Source: Lycorma delicatula
Lineage: Eukaryota > Arthropoda > Insecta > Hemiptera > Fulgoridae
DNA length: 64,000 nucleotides
Assembly (NCBI RefSeq): GCF_047948215.1
Contig: NC_134455.1
Span: 168,346,575-168,410,574, forward strand
Direction: 5' to 3'
The translations under genes were made by a program, and so were the position numbers. Of the stretch, positions 47,960 to 61,900 are shown one piece after another. The notes below the pieces were generated by a model that searched no databases, was not told where the DNA came from, and saw only the letters and a list, made by a program, of their open reading frames with translations. Numbering within the stretch: the first letter of the stretch is position 1; each line of letters begins with the position of its first letter.

Positions 47960-48240
47960 TATTTTTAGAGAGTTGTTTGCAAACGAAGATGGAAATGCTT
48001 GTCATCACTTTCCTGTTCGGTCAGCTAGTGCTGGAGCTTCTGGGATTACGGCTGACGAGTCCATACATGGGATGTCCCTAGGGAAGTGGGAGTGTAGTGT
48101 CGGCTACCCCTCTTGATTCCCGGGTTATTCCGTCGTTCCCTGATAGTTCCTCTCAGATTTATAGCTAGCCGGAAGTTCTCGTATATTTTACTTCTTCTTC
48201 ATCATCGATTTCTTCCTGTACTGTTGCCACCGTACCGCTT
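47960..48240 (+). other. Coding-like GC-richer block, possible retroelement remnant or exon
   Basis: A pyrimidine-rich tract ending TTTTTAG (47963-47969) precedes an open stretch, RELFANEDGNACHHFPVRSA, then SAGASGITADESIHGMSLGK, stopping at 48116. Shifting one frame, the next bases read DSRVIPSFPDSSSQI and, after one stop, PEVLVYFTSSSSSISSCTVA. The style (Ser-rich, frames broken by one shift) is more like a decayed ORF1 of a non-LTR element than a host exon. No domain recognised. Confidence 0.25.
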
Positions 48241-48244
48241 TGTT

Positions 48245-51090
48245 CATTCACTTTTGAGGCGATTCCTTTTTTTGTTTTAATCATTTTACAAGCACAGTAT
48301 TTTGTGGTAAAATTTTATTTACATCGCTTTATCGGTTGTATGTTAATTAATATATTTTTAATATTTAATTGTATTTTTTATGGCTTGAACATGTGGGTTT
48401 TTTTCACAAGTTTGTTGTAATTATATCCTAACGATGTAATTATTTAATATAATCCTTAGTAATTAATTAGTTTAATGCTTCAGTATTTATTTTTCGTCGG
48501 TGTATGTGTTATTGATTTAGGATTCACTACATCATTTTTTATTATATTAAGGTAATTTTTAGTAATTATTTCTTAATTATTGACATAATTCTTCAAACCA
48601 TTTCATTTTTTTTAAATTTTATCAAATTCTGTATAACTGTAATGATTACATGCAATTTTTGTTTTTTATTAGTGAGTAAGGCTGTGAATACAATAACGAA
48701 CCGCTAGTATTTTTATTTAGATTTACAATTGATCGGCTATATCGCTTATCTTAGATCATTGTAAAAACATTGATAAATATCCTTAACATCCTATTGGTGT
48801 GCCGTCTTTTTCAGTATTTATATATTTCAACGGATTACGATATATATATATGTATTTATTTTATATATATATAACCCTGTTTATATACTCGTGATGCTAT
48901 CGGTTTCGGTTGAAAAATTGTTAAATATTTCCATTACCAACAGTATTCTACAAAAACGTAGTTACTCTTCTGTAATCTTTGCGAAATGATTTTTCTAATA
49001 GAAAAAAATAAAACGGTGGGTAATAATTTAATTTCCATTATGGACGGTTTAAAAGAGGCGAATTAATCTTTGGTTTGGTTCTAGAAACCGGTAATTTGAC
49101 CAAACAGTCATGATATACGACGTATGAAATTTTTTCAAGCGGATTTTTGTTGAGTAAAATATTAGTGGTAAATAAATTACGTTTACCCAGTCCTTGGATT
49201 TGATATTTTAAAAAATAAACCGTTCTCCATTGTCTGAAAAACGCGGTAAAAAATTGAATATTAAAATCATAATGAAAAAAAATCACTTAAATAAAGATTT
49301 TATTTATTAAATTCACAACAAATTACATTTATTGAATATCACAGTATTTCCATTTTTATTTTCCTTGGATCATAGCTCTAGAGCTACGCTGCAAGAAGAA
49401 AAGTATGGTAATCGGTCAAAAAATGGGGGAATTGTTTTTTTTTATTTCTCGACGTTTCATGACCCAGTGTTTAAAAAACACAAAAAAAAATGGTGGGGTA
49501 ATATTTATACGTATGTACCTACGTGTGTTGTATTTAAAACTTAATAATTTTTGACTCAGTAAATCAGTTTCGATGAAATTTTGTACAGAGCCAATGGCGC
49601 AATCTGTTGGTAAACTTTTGAGGTCAATATCTCTAGGGGGAGGGGTATATAGTTTTTTTGGGGTCAGTTTTCTCAAACGTTTGCAAAAATAACCCCACTT
49701 TATATTAAACTCAATACATTAGTGCATGTTTTTCTTCATTTTAAACAAAAATTTACCCTTCCCAAAAACGAAAAAGCTAACTTTTTATTTACTGCATATT
49801 TTTTAACTAATTTTTTATGTCTTCCTAGGCAGAGTACTACCGCAAGTGACCTAAAAAAAAATACTTTGGGATGGGGGAGCCGATCAGATTTAATGATATC
49901 AGATTTTTTAATTAAAAAATTTCTTTTTTTTGGTTTATTTTTATGTATCCATTATTTTCCATTATATGAGAATAAATAACCGATGCCATGAAATTATTAA
50001 AACTTTTATGTCAGCTTTTTAATATAATTTTAATATTTAAAATTGTCACTGTTATTATTATAAATTTTTATTTCTCTGCTGTTTATGTTAACAGTAAGAA
50101 AGTAAAAAATTCCTCTCAAAATTTGTCTATTATTCAACGTTTTGATGTTCCCTAAGTCAAAGATTCTAATATTTCGGTTACATAATTCTGTTTATATATT
50201 CGTCTGTTACGGACGACTTTTATTTTTTTTTACTGGTAATCTGCTATCATGAACTTTCGTGAGGCAGTTGGTGTATTATAGAATTTGTTCTATTTTTAAA
50301 AGAACAGTTGACAGGTACGGAATATTAAAGGAGTGTGAAATTTATGAAGCATCTTTCGTACCTGTTTTTTACCTTCCTCAAAAAACAAAATATAATTCAT
50401 ATGACTATTTTTAAATAAATTTTATTATTACTTTGGTCAGATGTACGTTTTTGTGAATTTTTATACACTTTTCCCAGTTTAACATACAAATCAAAAATAT
50501 TTTTTATTATTTTATTTTCTCTACATAATTTAAAGTAAATAAGAAAATAGAAAATATTCTTTCTCATATGGATGTAAAACTGATAATTCTGAACTAGGTA
50601 GTTGAAGAAGAATTTAAGTTTAAGCTCTGCGCAAATATTGGGTAAGTTCAACAGCGACGTTATTACAATTTTTATTTTTTAAATAGGCTTTTATTTTTTG
50701 AAATCTCCTTATTAAAAATTAAAGAATAAATACAAAACTTTACAGGGTTACTTACTTGTGCGGTACATCTCTTGGTTGTTTAACAGTAATTGCGAATATA
50801 ATAAAACAAATTTTATTCGTTGCTATAATTATTTGGTTTTGTACGTAGTACAAAACTTATGCTTCGATGGTGTTTTTTATATGCGCAATCTTATGTATTG
50901 AATACGTCCGAATAAAAATTATAATGATAATTAGTCTTTAATCCGAAAAACAAATGTTTAATAATACAGATAATCCCCTCTCAAGATGTAGTTGTATCTG
51001 TATACGGTCTCAAAAAATGTATTAATAAAGAACATATAGCTACATATATAATCATTTTTAAGAATAATAAATCCCTTGCCAGGCTTACTT
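48245..51090. other. AT-rich region, no convincing gene
   Basis: 49410-49870 contains G-rich patches (GGGGGAATTG, TAGGGGGAGGGGTATATAG, GGGATGGGGGAGCC) that may belong to an interspersed repeat. Open frames of 70-86 codons overlap on both strands, which argues against real coding. Confidence 0.45.
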
Positions 51091-51095
51091 AGAAA

Positions 51096-51623
51096 ATGAG
51101 GGGTGAAGTAGTTTCCTTCTTTATTGATCCGGATATATTGTTGCATTTCACCATGTCAGGCCCATCGAAATCAGACGAAGTTCGGTCCTACTATAATAGT
51201 GTCGCCTTCACGGTGTTCAACACAATGAATCGCTATATAATTAGCATTAATTTAAGAGAAAGTAACTATCTTTATTGCTTTTTGTACCTCAGGTGGTCGA
51301 TTATTAATTATCGCAGCCATAAGAAAAACATACAGAGGTATTGTAAACCAGTAAATTATTGTATCCCTTTTTGTTGTGAAACAAAACATTACATATATAT
51401 ATATACTGTCTATTTGGTAGACAGTTTAGAAGGTGTAAAAGACGGCCTCCGGTTAAACCCCATCAGGGCTAGTAACGGAGGGGAGGTGTGGCAACAGGCA
51501 TCGTCACAAGGCGGATGTCTTCTCCTACGGGGGTCAGGATGTCTGTTCGATAGACGAATGTACTATAAATCTTTTATAGTTCATAACCTTTTGTCAATTT
51601 TTTGTAAATTTCTCCTGTTTTAA
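51096..51623 (+). other. Longest open reading frame in the window (175 codons), unrecognised
   Basis: An ATG-initiated frame begins MRGEVVSFFIDPDILLHFTM and ends at a TAA at 51621. The first half is AT-rich; the second half (about 51430-51560) is clearly GC-richer and encodes SLEGVKDGLRLNPIRASNGG. I recognise no domain, signal peptide or repeat. An uninterrupted frame this long is uncommon for such AT-rich DNA, yet the middle crosses a short TA microsatellite encoding IYIYT, which argues against a conserved protein. The GC-rich half may be a transposon fragment. A spliced or retroelement origin are both possible. Confidence 0.25.
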
Positions 51624-52689
51624 AATATTATAAAAATCTGTTTTCATCTATTTTACATATTAAACTTTTTTTTTTTTTAATTTCTTATATAATTTTTTAT
51701 TACTATGTATATTTTTGCTGCTTAAACTGTTTCTTAAAATGTTTAATTACAGGTCTTAATTTTTTTATTATTATTAAATCTTGTACGGTTATTGTGTTGT
51801 AGTCCTATTATAAACAAGCTTTTTTAATTATTATAATTTTTTTACTACAGATAATATTTTATAACTTTTAATTTATCATACATGATTTCTTTTATGATTC
51901 TTTCATTCATGATTCTTTTTATATTTTGTCTCATTTTTTTCACCGCCTGGTAACTGCATTTTTCTACATTAAACATATAAAATTTATACATTTGAGCGAT
52001 GATGACAGAATCTTTATTTTAAATCGGGAATTCTCTAGAATTCTGTGCATATTTAATAATGTATGATGGTCAGTCCAAAATTATTTGCTGCATTTATTTT
52101 TCTCGTTTCATATAGATAAACAACTGATTTGCTCGTGCCACGCAGGTTCTCCGCATCAGTTTACCAACAACAGTCGTCTTTCTTATTGTACGCGCAATTA
52201 CACGTTTATTTCTTAATTGCGCCTCCGGAATATTTTTTTATCTCAATATTCTTTCTGTATTCTTTGTAATTCTGTTGCCGACTTTTGTCCTTAAATTTTA
52301 CAATTAATGATATAAAGTTTATACATTTTCAGTTATTCATACTGTTGGCCTCCTTTAGTTTAAGAATAATAAAACCCTGATATTATAATACATCACGATT
52401 TCGTTTTATATTTCATTTTATTTTTTGTTATGTTATTATTGACGTAAACAAAGATTTATTTAATAAGGTTTTCTTTTACAAAGTCCATGATTTATCTTCA
52501 TTGTGAAGTTGTACCGACACTTCAACAATTTAACGGTTAGGAAAAAAGTTATGTACGTCTGAATTTATTAATTTTAAACCAGTTGACATGTCATTATACT
52601 CGGAGTAAATTTTTTATCATATATAATATTTTTGTTTTGACAGTTTTGATTAAGTACTCTGTAAATTGGAAAAAAACAAAAGAACTTGA

Positions 52690-52960
52690 AGAACCAAGAA
52701 TGCTTCGTTTTGGTTTATAAATTCCGCGTTTGTTGCGTGGTTCTTACTGAAGGTTAACTAGCCGAACAAAAAGAGGACATAAATTAGGAGGTATACCCGA
52801 ATAGAATTCTTTAATTAATTGTGTGGGCGTGAATAAAAAAAAACGGCCTCTGTACAAGACCTGAAACTGGTAGTTTCAGAAGACAAGAACGGAAGCCTGC
52901 AAACCGGGCTTTGTCTTTAATGTGTTAGCCTTCTGTTGTCATTTTGTACGTATGTATTTA
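52690..52960. other. GC-balanced island
   Basis: Contains GACATAAATTAGGAGGTATA, TTAATTAATTGTGTGGGCGT and CTGAAACTGGTAGTTTCAG (a 7-bp-arm hairpin). No coding potential recognised. Possibly regulatory. Confidence 0.22.
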
Positions 52961-53857
52961 CGCACGCGTGTTCATATAAAAGAATTATGTCAACTGCCGT
53001 CATATAGCAGCCAGGTGGTAACTCGTATTTGTCATCAAATTTAATTAATTTACTACTCTAGTCGTGTTCTCTTTTTTTCTTTTATTCTTGTACTTTATTA
53101 TTCGTAGTTTACATCTATATAATTAAAAAAATCTCTACGATTCATTGGGACTCCATTTACTTCAGTTAAAAGTGATGTTACGGATTTTGTTATTGTTGCT
53201 GCCTTACAAAAATAAAAAATTGTTTACAAAATCGTATCTTAATGATAGAGATCTATATTGGTTATTTAAAAGAATCTTTCTGTTAGTGCTTTCAAGAAAA
53301 TTGAAGCGGTTGAATGTCTTCTCTCGACAAATAACTCTGCTAAAGATTAGAGTTCATATAGATGTTACAAATATTTTTTTATAGAGCTATTCTGATTAAA
53401 TAAGATTTCAAAGTCTGAATTAAAAACTCAAACGAAATTATTAGTTATACATTAAAAATCCTGATTTTTACAGATGCTGTAAAATAGAATATAATTAAGG
53501 AACTCCATTACTATCTGTTTCGATTTAGATGAATAAAAACAGAATGAAATATCATACTGTGATCTACCAGTTAACCGTAGTTTTTTCAACCCCTCTGGAT
53601 ATATAATTATAAAAAAACCTGTGAAATACAGGCCCGTCGTTAATTAGTGATGATTCCTGATCGGCGAGTTGTCTGTGTAGAAGAGGGGTAGATCGAGCGA
53701 CAATAATTTGAAGTGATGGGCCTAGTAAGAATGTCCATTTTCTCGCCGTCTGAATCAAACAATAATTACCTTAAAAGAATGATAGTGATAAACATTTTAA
53801 AACCGCAGTTACGGCTTAAAGTATTTCCTTTGCAATCCATTAAAATACTGTTCTCTT

Positions 53858-53892
53858 ACCTGAAAAACAGTCTACTAGACTGTTTTTCAGGT
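53858..53892. repeat. Perfect 17-bp palindromic hairpin
   Basis: ACCTGAAAAACAGTCTA at 53858-53874 is mirrored at 53876-53892 around one base, almost a perfect palindrome. Confidence 0.93.
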
Positions 53893-56159
53893 TTGTTCTC
53901 ATATAAGCGATTTAATATTTTGCTACGAAAACACATTTCGAATATATTTAATACAATATAGATTTCTCAAATCAAGAATAAATCGCGTTTATTTTAAGTT
54001 AATGTAGTAAGTAGTAACTCAACTATTCATAAAATTAATTTTTTCATATATTCGTTTTATTTTACCGTTCCATGTTTTTAATACGTCACCAAGGTCTTTG
54101 CTTCATCAAAACTTTTATATAAGTACATGTAATTACATGAAGTTGTGATGAAGCAGAGACTTCTGCGAAATAAACAGACACACTTTGAAAAAACAAATAA
54201 AAGCATTTAGTGCAAAAGTTTAATTTCATAAATAATTTATATTTTGGTGTTAGGATATAATTTGTTGAACTTTTTATTAAACAATAATTTAACTACTTTA
54301 TAAAAAACAATATGGATTACATATACGAATAATAAATATGTAAAATATTTTTATCTTTTTACCCGTTTATTTAAATTATATTTTATATTTATTATTGTTT
54401 TCATTTAATACGTGAAATTCATTTTAATTTTGCAATTTTTCGTATTTATGTACATATATAATAATGGTTTATGAACTGTTATTTGAATTAAACTGAATTT
54501 GCCGTGACTGAAACATTTAACGATTAATAAAAATATTATATTTTTCTTTTACTGTGAATAGATAAATAAATTTTACTTAGTTAAAACTATCGTTTTGTTT
54601 TGAATTTAGTCGTATTTAATGAAATTTCATCTTTATAAAGAAATTACCTTTTACATATTTTTATATTATAATTAATTTTGATTAGTTAAAAATTTTAACA
54701 AGGATTTACATTAAACAGCAATAAATCTGAAAATACAAGTCGGAATTAATTAGGATATTTTATGGTAAATAATTTATTGATATTTTATCTCATAAAAAAG
54801 GTTTTATTATTTTTAGTATTATTATTAAGCTTTGTTTATAATTTCCATAATAATACACGTTTCCCTAGTAATTAATGTGTGGAATCTTTATTCTGTTTTA
54901 TTATTCATGTTATACTTGAGAAACGCATAAATCATTTAACTTTATTCGATATCAGTGTTTCGTTAACTCAGTATTTTGAACGATGATGATTTATTGACTA
55001 AATCCCCTTTCAAATAAATGAAAATATTTAAGAGACATTTCCTTTCTCTGCCATTCAAAAATTATTTTCATAATTTTCTATTTTCCACTAATTTGAGAAG
55101 TTATGTAGAATAGTGTGGAATATGTATAATAAAAAACCCTTTTTTTCGGTGTATGAGAGACCCCTCCCCCCGTATATTTACTAAACAGTGTCAGTATTGA
55201 AAATATTTAATTATTTGCATTGATCCAATAAAGATCAGCTTGCAGATCTATTGAATATATTTTTCTTGCTGTTTTTAGAATGTCGTAAATTATGAAATTC
55301 TATTTATTAATCCATCCAAAATTTTAATTGGTTCTCTATTAAACTCGGTATTTCTTCAACATTTTATTGTAATTTAGTGATTTTCAATGGATTTCGCATG
55401 TAAGAAATGTTAAACAGTTCATAAGTGTAAAGGTGTCATCCTTGAGAATGATTAAATCTTTATTTATTTTTGATTGTTGTTTTTATCATAATTTCCTTTT
55501 CCTAAAATTTTAAAACGTTTATTTATCATAATTTCGAACTTTCTATCAAAATGTAGCGATTGCCCTGAGAGATACTCCAACGATTTAAGTATATGTTGAT
55601 AACTACAGATTTGAAATAAGGTTTTCGTTTCATCTTTTCATTCATAACGTTTTGTAATACTGGCTAGTAACTAATATATTTTTAATTTTGTTCAGTTTTT
55701 AAGAAATATTGACGCTGAAAAATATTATTTTTAATTACTGAAGTAATTTTATTTACATTTTTCTATTTAGATTATTCCGAAACATACATTTTAAAATTTG
55801 TTATTTACAATAAAGTAAAAATTTAGAAGCCATTCATTTAAATTTCATTATTTACTGTCAAACAGATATAAAGATAAAGATATAACAGATATAAATATAA
55901 AGTATAAATTTGTGATACGAATACATATTAATTATTAATCGCTTTTAACTGTTGGTTGTTTTAGTTTGTCTTTTTTTATTTATTTATGAGAAGCAATATT
56001 TAATGAGTTCATCTAGATTAATTACTGAAAATCGTTTTAAAATTTTCTCCAATGAAAATGAATCTACATTTATTTGATACTGCTGGTGGCATTATACCGG
56101 GTTATTTGACTAGCAGCCATGTATTATCTAGTTCCATTTAAACAACAAGAACATTTTTC

Positions 56160-56290
56160 ATTCACGTTTACCGTGTTGTGCTTCTAGTGTACCATCGGGG
56201 AGTGCCACTGTAGCGATTAATCAAGACCCCACACTGTTGTGTAGCCGGATCGCATATGGGTGACCTCTGCGGTCATCTTTCTATACTGTA
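56160..56290. other. Short GC-richer block, possible transposon fragment
   Basis: Reads GTACCATCGGGGAGTGCCAC, GTTGTGTAGCCGGATCGCAT and GACCTCTGCGGTCATC (the last a GACC-CTCTGCG-GGTC-type weak hairpin). No second copy found in the window. Confidence 0.2.
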
Positions 56291-57828
56291 CATTTTTCTT
56301 AATTTTCGGTACTCATGTCACGGAAAGTAAAAATTTTATTTCTTGTTTGTAAGTTTTTTTACTTTTTATTAATTTTTTATTATCAATTTTATAATTTAAT
56401 AAATTATAAAGATTAATATTTTTATTAATCTTACAACGTAAGGAAATTTAAAAAAATGTTTTCATGCGGGTTTTTTAAAACCTATGGAGCTCTATTGCTG
56501 TTTTATTTGGCTTCGTAACATTTTCCACATAACTCTTATCCACTCAGGTTTATTACAAATATATTTTAAATTATTAAAATATTGTAAAAAAAAATTGCAC
56601 TTAGATTCGTTTAAAAGAACTTAGGGTTTAAGGGTATAAAGAAGTATTCTTTTATATCAGAAAGAAGTAGTGTATGCGTTTTCAAAATCTTTAGTGGCTG
56701 CTTAAGGTTCAGTTTAAATAGATCGCTTATTGTTGGTTAACTGGTAGGATGTTCCCTGATCACGTTACAGTTGGAATGGGTTCTCAAAATAATCTACCTA
56801 ATTTATTTTATGGGAATAAATAAAGAATCTGCGGTAAAATGATTTTTAAATGTTTCTACGGCTGATTTTATTTAAATACTTAATGGTATGTTAAGTACCG
56901 CCGAACCTTTTTATTACTGAAATAATCCCCTCTTGTTGCTTATTATTAACGGTATTATTATGTACGGTATTTTAAGAAGATCAGATAATAACTTAGCGAT
57001 AACATATTGTTGCCTTACTGATAGGAATTAATAACATAGATACGCACAAGAGATTATACACTGAAAGGAGTGTAATGGAGAACAGTCGACGTTTTTACAA
57101 AGATAAGCATACGATGTAATAAAACAGCATACGATTCTTCAGTGAATTATTTCCCGGGACTAAGGTTTATGACTGATCAGATTATTATGTACCAAAGGAT
57201 ATTGTGCTAAATGATAAAGATTGTTATCCGCTTAGGAGTGGCAAACAAAATTTCTTTCCCCAGAAATATCTATCTAGGCTAATGAGAATCCACCTAATGG
57301 ACCGATATCCGCCTCCGAGAATAAAGTCGTCAGACGAAGTAAGAAAAAAACCAAAACTATCTCTGTACAATCACCCTCTTTATTTTGCATTAACTGCTTT
57401 GAGTAGAACAAGCAGAGACTTAAGTTTTAGGCAATGATTTAAGTTATTTACTATGATGTTTCTGGTCGATATACTTGTGTCTTGTCGTTTTGTCCATTTG
57501 CAAAAATTTCAACGTGATATTCAGAAGTATTAAATTCTGGCGAATGAGATTAACAGCATTTGGGAACAGTCAGCGCGTCTGATGTTTGTTCTGATATCTG
57601 TAGTTGCAAAAATTAGTGTCGCTGGATATAAATTCGATAAATTGGAAAAGCACTGATCTTTCATACGGTATTCCCTACTGCCCGTGAGAAACACAAACCA
57701 GTAATGTGGCTAATGACTTGGTTACTCACAGCTGATAGAACAGTAACAACTAGGATAAACCTGAGATAAATTAAACCACATGAATGAAAACTAGTCCGAG
57801 GTTTTAATAACAAAAATTAATGTAAAAA

Positions 57829-58971
57829 TATATATATATATACATCGGGTGTCGTAGCCCACCCGTCCATTTCTAAAATTAAAGGAAGTGATTTTTGGGA
57901 AATGCAAAAAAATCTGATCACCAAGTCGGGGGCGCTCTACCGTTTGGTCATATAGCCAACTTCCGGTTTCGACAGGAAGTTGGCTAACTAGATCGAAAGT
58001 TCTTTTTTTTTTAAATGGGACACATATTTTCAGCTCGAATTTAGATTCTAGGGACAAAGATATGTAATTCTTGTCCGAAAAATGTTTCCATAAATTGCCA
58101 TCTTTAACCTCTAAATAACCTTCGAACTTTACCTAGTCCTGAATTTCTTTCAAAAACTCTTTTAAGCCCCAAAAACTTGATATTTACAAAACAAACAAAA
58201 TTTACAATAGTAAACCACATATGTTTTCGCGTTTGGTGATACCAGCTTCCGGTTCTGACCGGAAGTGGGTTATGGGTTAGCGAAACCGGATCTTCATTTT
58301 TCTAAACTGAACATAATTTTTTAACACGGATTTGTATTACACGCACAAAAGTACGTATGTCTTTTGAGACATTTTTCCCAAAAGTGCCTTCCTTGTTCCT
58401 AAAATGACCATTTTTAAACTCTAACTGGTCCTAAATTCTTTTTAACTTCTCGGTAATGATAAAAAGAAATGGAAAGGATTTTATTGTAAACCACGTGTAT
58501 CCTAACAAACGGTGGGCTCGACCGGGACTAGAATATTTTGATAGGATCTCTACTTTTTCGATGGAACGTAGTACTTATTATTACAGAACCGGAAGCTTTA
58601 CTATTGTAAATTTTTGTTGTAAAAATCAAATTTTAGCTGCTTAAAAAAATTTTTGAATGAAATTCAGGATTAGGTAAAGTTCGAAGGTTATTTAGATGTT
58701 AAAGATGACACTTTATGTGAAAATGTTTCGGACAAGAATTACCTATCGTTGTCCCTAGAATCCAAATTCGTGTTGAAAAATGTGTCCCATTTAAGAAACT
58801 GAACTTCCGATCTAGGTAGTTCACTTCCTGTCGAACCCGGAAGTTGTCAATATAATCAAAAGGTAGAGCGCCTCCGACTTGGCGATCATTTCTTTTTTGC
58901 ATTTCCAGAAAAATCACTCCAATTTTTGAAGGGGCGGACGGGTGGTCTAGGGCACTCGATATATATGTAAC
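57829..58971. mobile_element. 1.1-kb foldback element with about 400-bp inverted arms
   Basis: From about 57841 the sequence ATCGGGTGTCGTAGCCCACC is matched, inverted and with substitutions, by the stretch ending at about 58967. The arms remain alignable inward: CAAGTCGG(G/A)GGCGCTCTACC, CGACAGGAAGT, AAATGGGACACA, TCGAACTTTACCTA, AATTTACAATAGTAAA and CTTCCGGTTCTG, reaching about 58255 on the left and 58560 on the right. Inside are further partial direct repeats (GTAAACCAC twice) and several CTTCCGG / CCGGAAGT motifs. No transposase is visible. The left tip is embedded in a TA microsatellite. Confidence 0.78.
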
Positions 58972-58979
58972 ACTTAGCG

Positions 58980-61900
58980 GAACAAATATCCAGAAATAGT
59001 AAGAAAACTTTACTTTTCTGGAGCTTTATATTCCTAGAAAGAATTTGTTTCAAATTCTTATGATTATTAGAGTAAGAGGTGTTAACTAGTGAAAGTCAAA
59101 ACAAATAAATATTTCATTTCATTTTTAATTTGTTTAAATTAAGTTTAGATTAATAGGATGAAAAGTAAATTTCTCAGTCAATTGACGATTATGAAGCAAT
59201 TTATATTGTTAAATTGTGCGCTTTCTTGCCTTATATACGCTACAGTAAATTTGTAATCGTTTACCTTGGAGTGGTTTAATGGTAACAATTACAATTAATA
59301 AGACAAAGCAAATTAAGCGTATAAATAAAATAAAGTCTTATATTCTTATATAATATAATATATAAGAATCTATATCTTATCTTATAGTATAAGATTAATA
59401 TAGTATATTAATGTTGTATATATTCAAATCATATAAAACGTATTTGTTTGTAGTTTATCGTCGTTCTCAGAAAAATAGGAAAGTATTTTTATTATTTCAG
59501 AATAAAAAGTGAATTATTCCCTTGTAGTTATTTAAATGTTGTCGCTACCGATATTTTCTAGTACTTTTTTTTACCTTCCTTGAATTCTACCTACCGTTTA
59601 AATGCAGACCCCTTTGCTCCGGTTGACAGAATAAGAGTCGGTCGGCTGTTTAATGCCTTGTTGTGGTAAAAGGATTTATGGGCTCGTTACATTTATAGTA
59701 AAGTTGCGTGCCGAGAAATTATGTATACAGTAGCGATGTTGAATCACAATCGATTAAACTTAACAATTGATCAAACAACCTGGATCGGTCGCCTGCCAGA
59801 AGTCGGTAGGATCATCCATTGTGTTATTTCAATAATCTGGGTGTTTCAGTAGAGGGACAGAATTAAGATTTAAAATAATAGAATCCTTTTGAAACAGAAA
59901 CTACTCATTTTTTTTTCGATTTTGATGAAACTGTCGTTTTTGTCACTTACATTTTACTTTTTTTAGTCCGACTAAACAAGTTATTTATCAATAGCGTTAA
60001 AGTATTCACTCTCATTTCAGTTCTTACATTTCTTAATTCTTAGCTTTCTTAATCATTAAAATTAATTTTTTTTTAAGAAATGTTTTCTATTATTTATTAA
60101 TTTATATTTTTGCTTTCATTTTTCTTATATTTCATTTGACAATTCTATTTTTCTTCGTCATGTAATATTTTAATCTTAACCATTTATTTTATAAAACCCC
60201 TTTTTTCAGTTATCTCTTCTGCCTTGTAAATAGATTTTTATTTTCGTATAAATAGTGATTTAGTACAATTTTGGTAGTGATGTAGTACATTTAGTATAGG
60301 TATTGATTTTTTACAGTTTCTTCTCCCAAATTAACGATAACTGAATGCTCGGATAAGATGATGTAAATTTAATTAATTTTACCCGGTTAAATATGTGTAT
60401 TAGTTAATTTTTTCTTTTTTTTATTGATCTTGATTCTTATTTCGATTCTTCTTAAATCGTATTATTTCGAAGAAAGCCAATCCTGTAAAGGTAATTCTAT
60501 TCGAATTCTCATTATAGTTTTACGGAGTTTCATTTCAAATACGTTTTTCTCTTATTTTCTATGTTTCCTATAACCGTGTTTTGTTACCAGTAATTGTTAC
60601 TGCCGTAACTAATATTAAAGAAAAAGATTCATTTCTGTATGACTAATTTATTTATACTTTTTCTTGCCTTGACCACTTTTTAACATTTTATTACTGGACT
60701 GTCAATACTTTCATACATTTTTTCTTTTTTTTTTTTGTTCGTCCGGACCACTCAGGATCACATTTTTATAATAGTTTGGAACTTCTTTTGTTTTACCAAT
60801 ATTTTTTTTCATTTTTTCAGTCTGTTGCTGTTTTTCTTCCTCGGTCCACTTTTTCCTACACTTCTCTAATCCTTCTTCTCTGGAAACTTAGATTCTTTGT
60901 TTAATTTTCTAAATTGGTTCTATTTAAACGGGTTTCTTTGGAGATTTTTTAAGATTTAAGATAGTTTTCTACTTCTCTAAACCAGCTAGTTTTAATAGTT
61001 CTACTGTTATAAAAGGTAAATATTTGTTTTGTTAATTTGTTTTCGCTTATTCTGTATAAATGCCCATAAAATTGGATGGTGTCTTTTATTTTTTCTGTAT
61101 TTTTATAAATCTCTGTTTCACTTTTTAGTTTATAAATTTCGTCCTCCTAATTGGGTCCATATATGTTTCTTAAAAATTTTCTTTTTATCTTATATGCATA
61201 CATTTTTTCCTGTTCTGTATTTATAAACAGAATCATTTAGAAACGGTTAATGGATATCATTTATTAACTGGCCTCCAATTCTTGTGCACCGTACTAGCTA
61301 GTACTAGTAGTGATAATTAAGCAGACGCTGCGGTTTGTTTCTCGTCTAAAACAATTGTTGTAGGAAGCATAAGAGTTACGCTATTATTTTATTGGTGCGA
61401 CTCAAACTTCAACATAGTTTAGTCGGCTCGTAATATGCTTTTGCCTTTCTTATTTTGTTTTGTAGACAGTATGATGTTATCTCGCATGTATTATAAATTT
61501 TAGTTTCAACTAAAAAAATTTAATTGTTACATCCGTTAAAATTTTGTTTGTTTGATTCTTTCTCGTATAAGCATCCTTTTATCACTTTCTTCTCTACTGT
61601 TGCTTGTCTTTCGCTAACTTCTAATCTTTTATTTTCTTTCTCTTACTTTTTTCCGACGTCTTATCTTCTTTTAGTTCACCGATTCTTGTATTGTTGGCAA
61701 ATAAAATACGTAGTATTTGAATTTTTTCTTGTGTATTCATAAGCATATATATAAGGATGCGTGTTTTCTTTGCAGTTATTTTATTTTATTTTTTTAGTTA
61801 TTTTATTGAAAAAATCCCCTCTTTTTAAAAATTGTAGTAGATATTATCTGTATAATAGATCTTAATTAAAATGACGTTTTATTTGAATATATTTTTTATT

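Larger units (their letters stand above)
51630..57825. other. AT-rich region, no convincing gene
   Basis: Holds the hairpin at 53858, the island at 52690 and the short block at 56160. A 77-codon frame at 57204-57437 (DRYPPPRIKSSDEVRKKP) is more balanced in composition but has no recognised domain. Confidence 0.45.
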
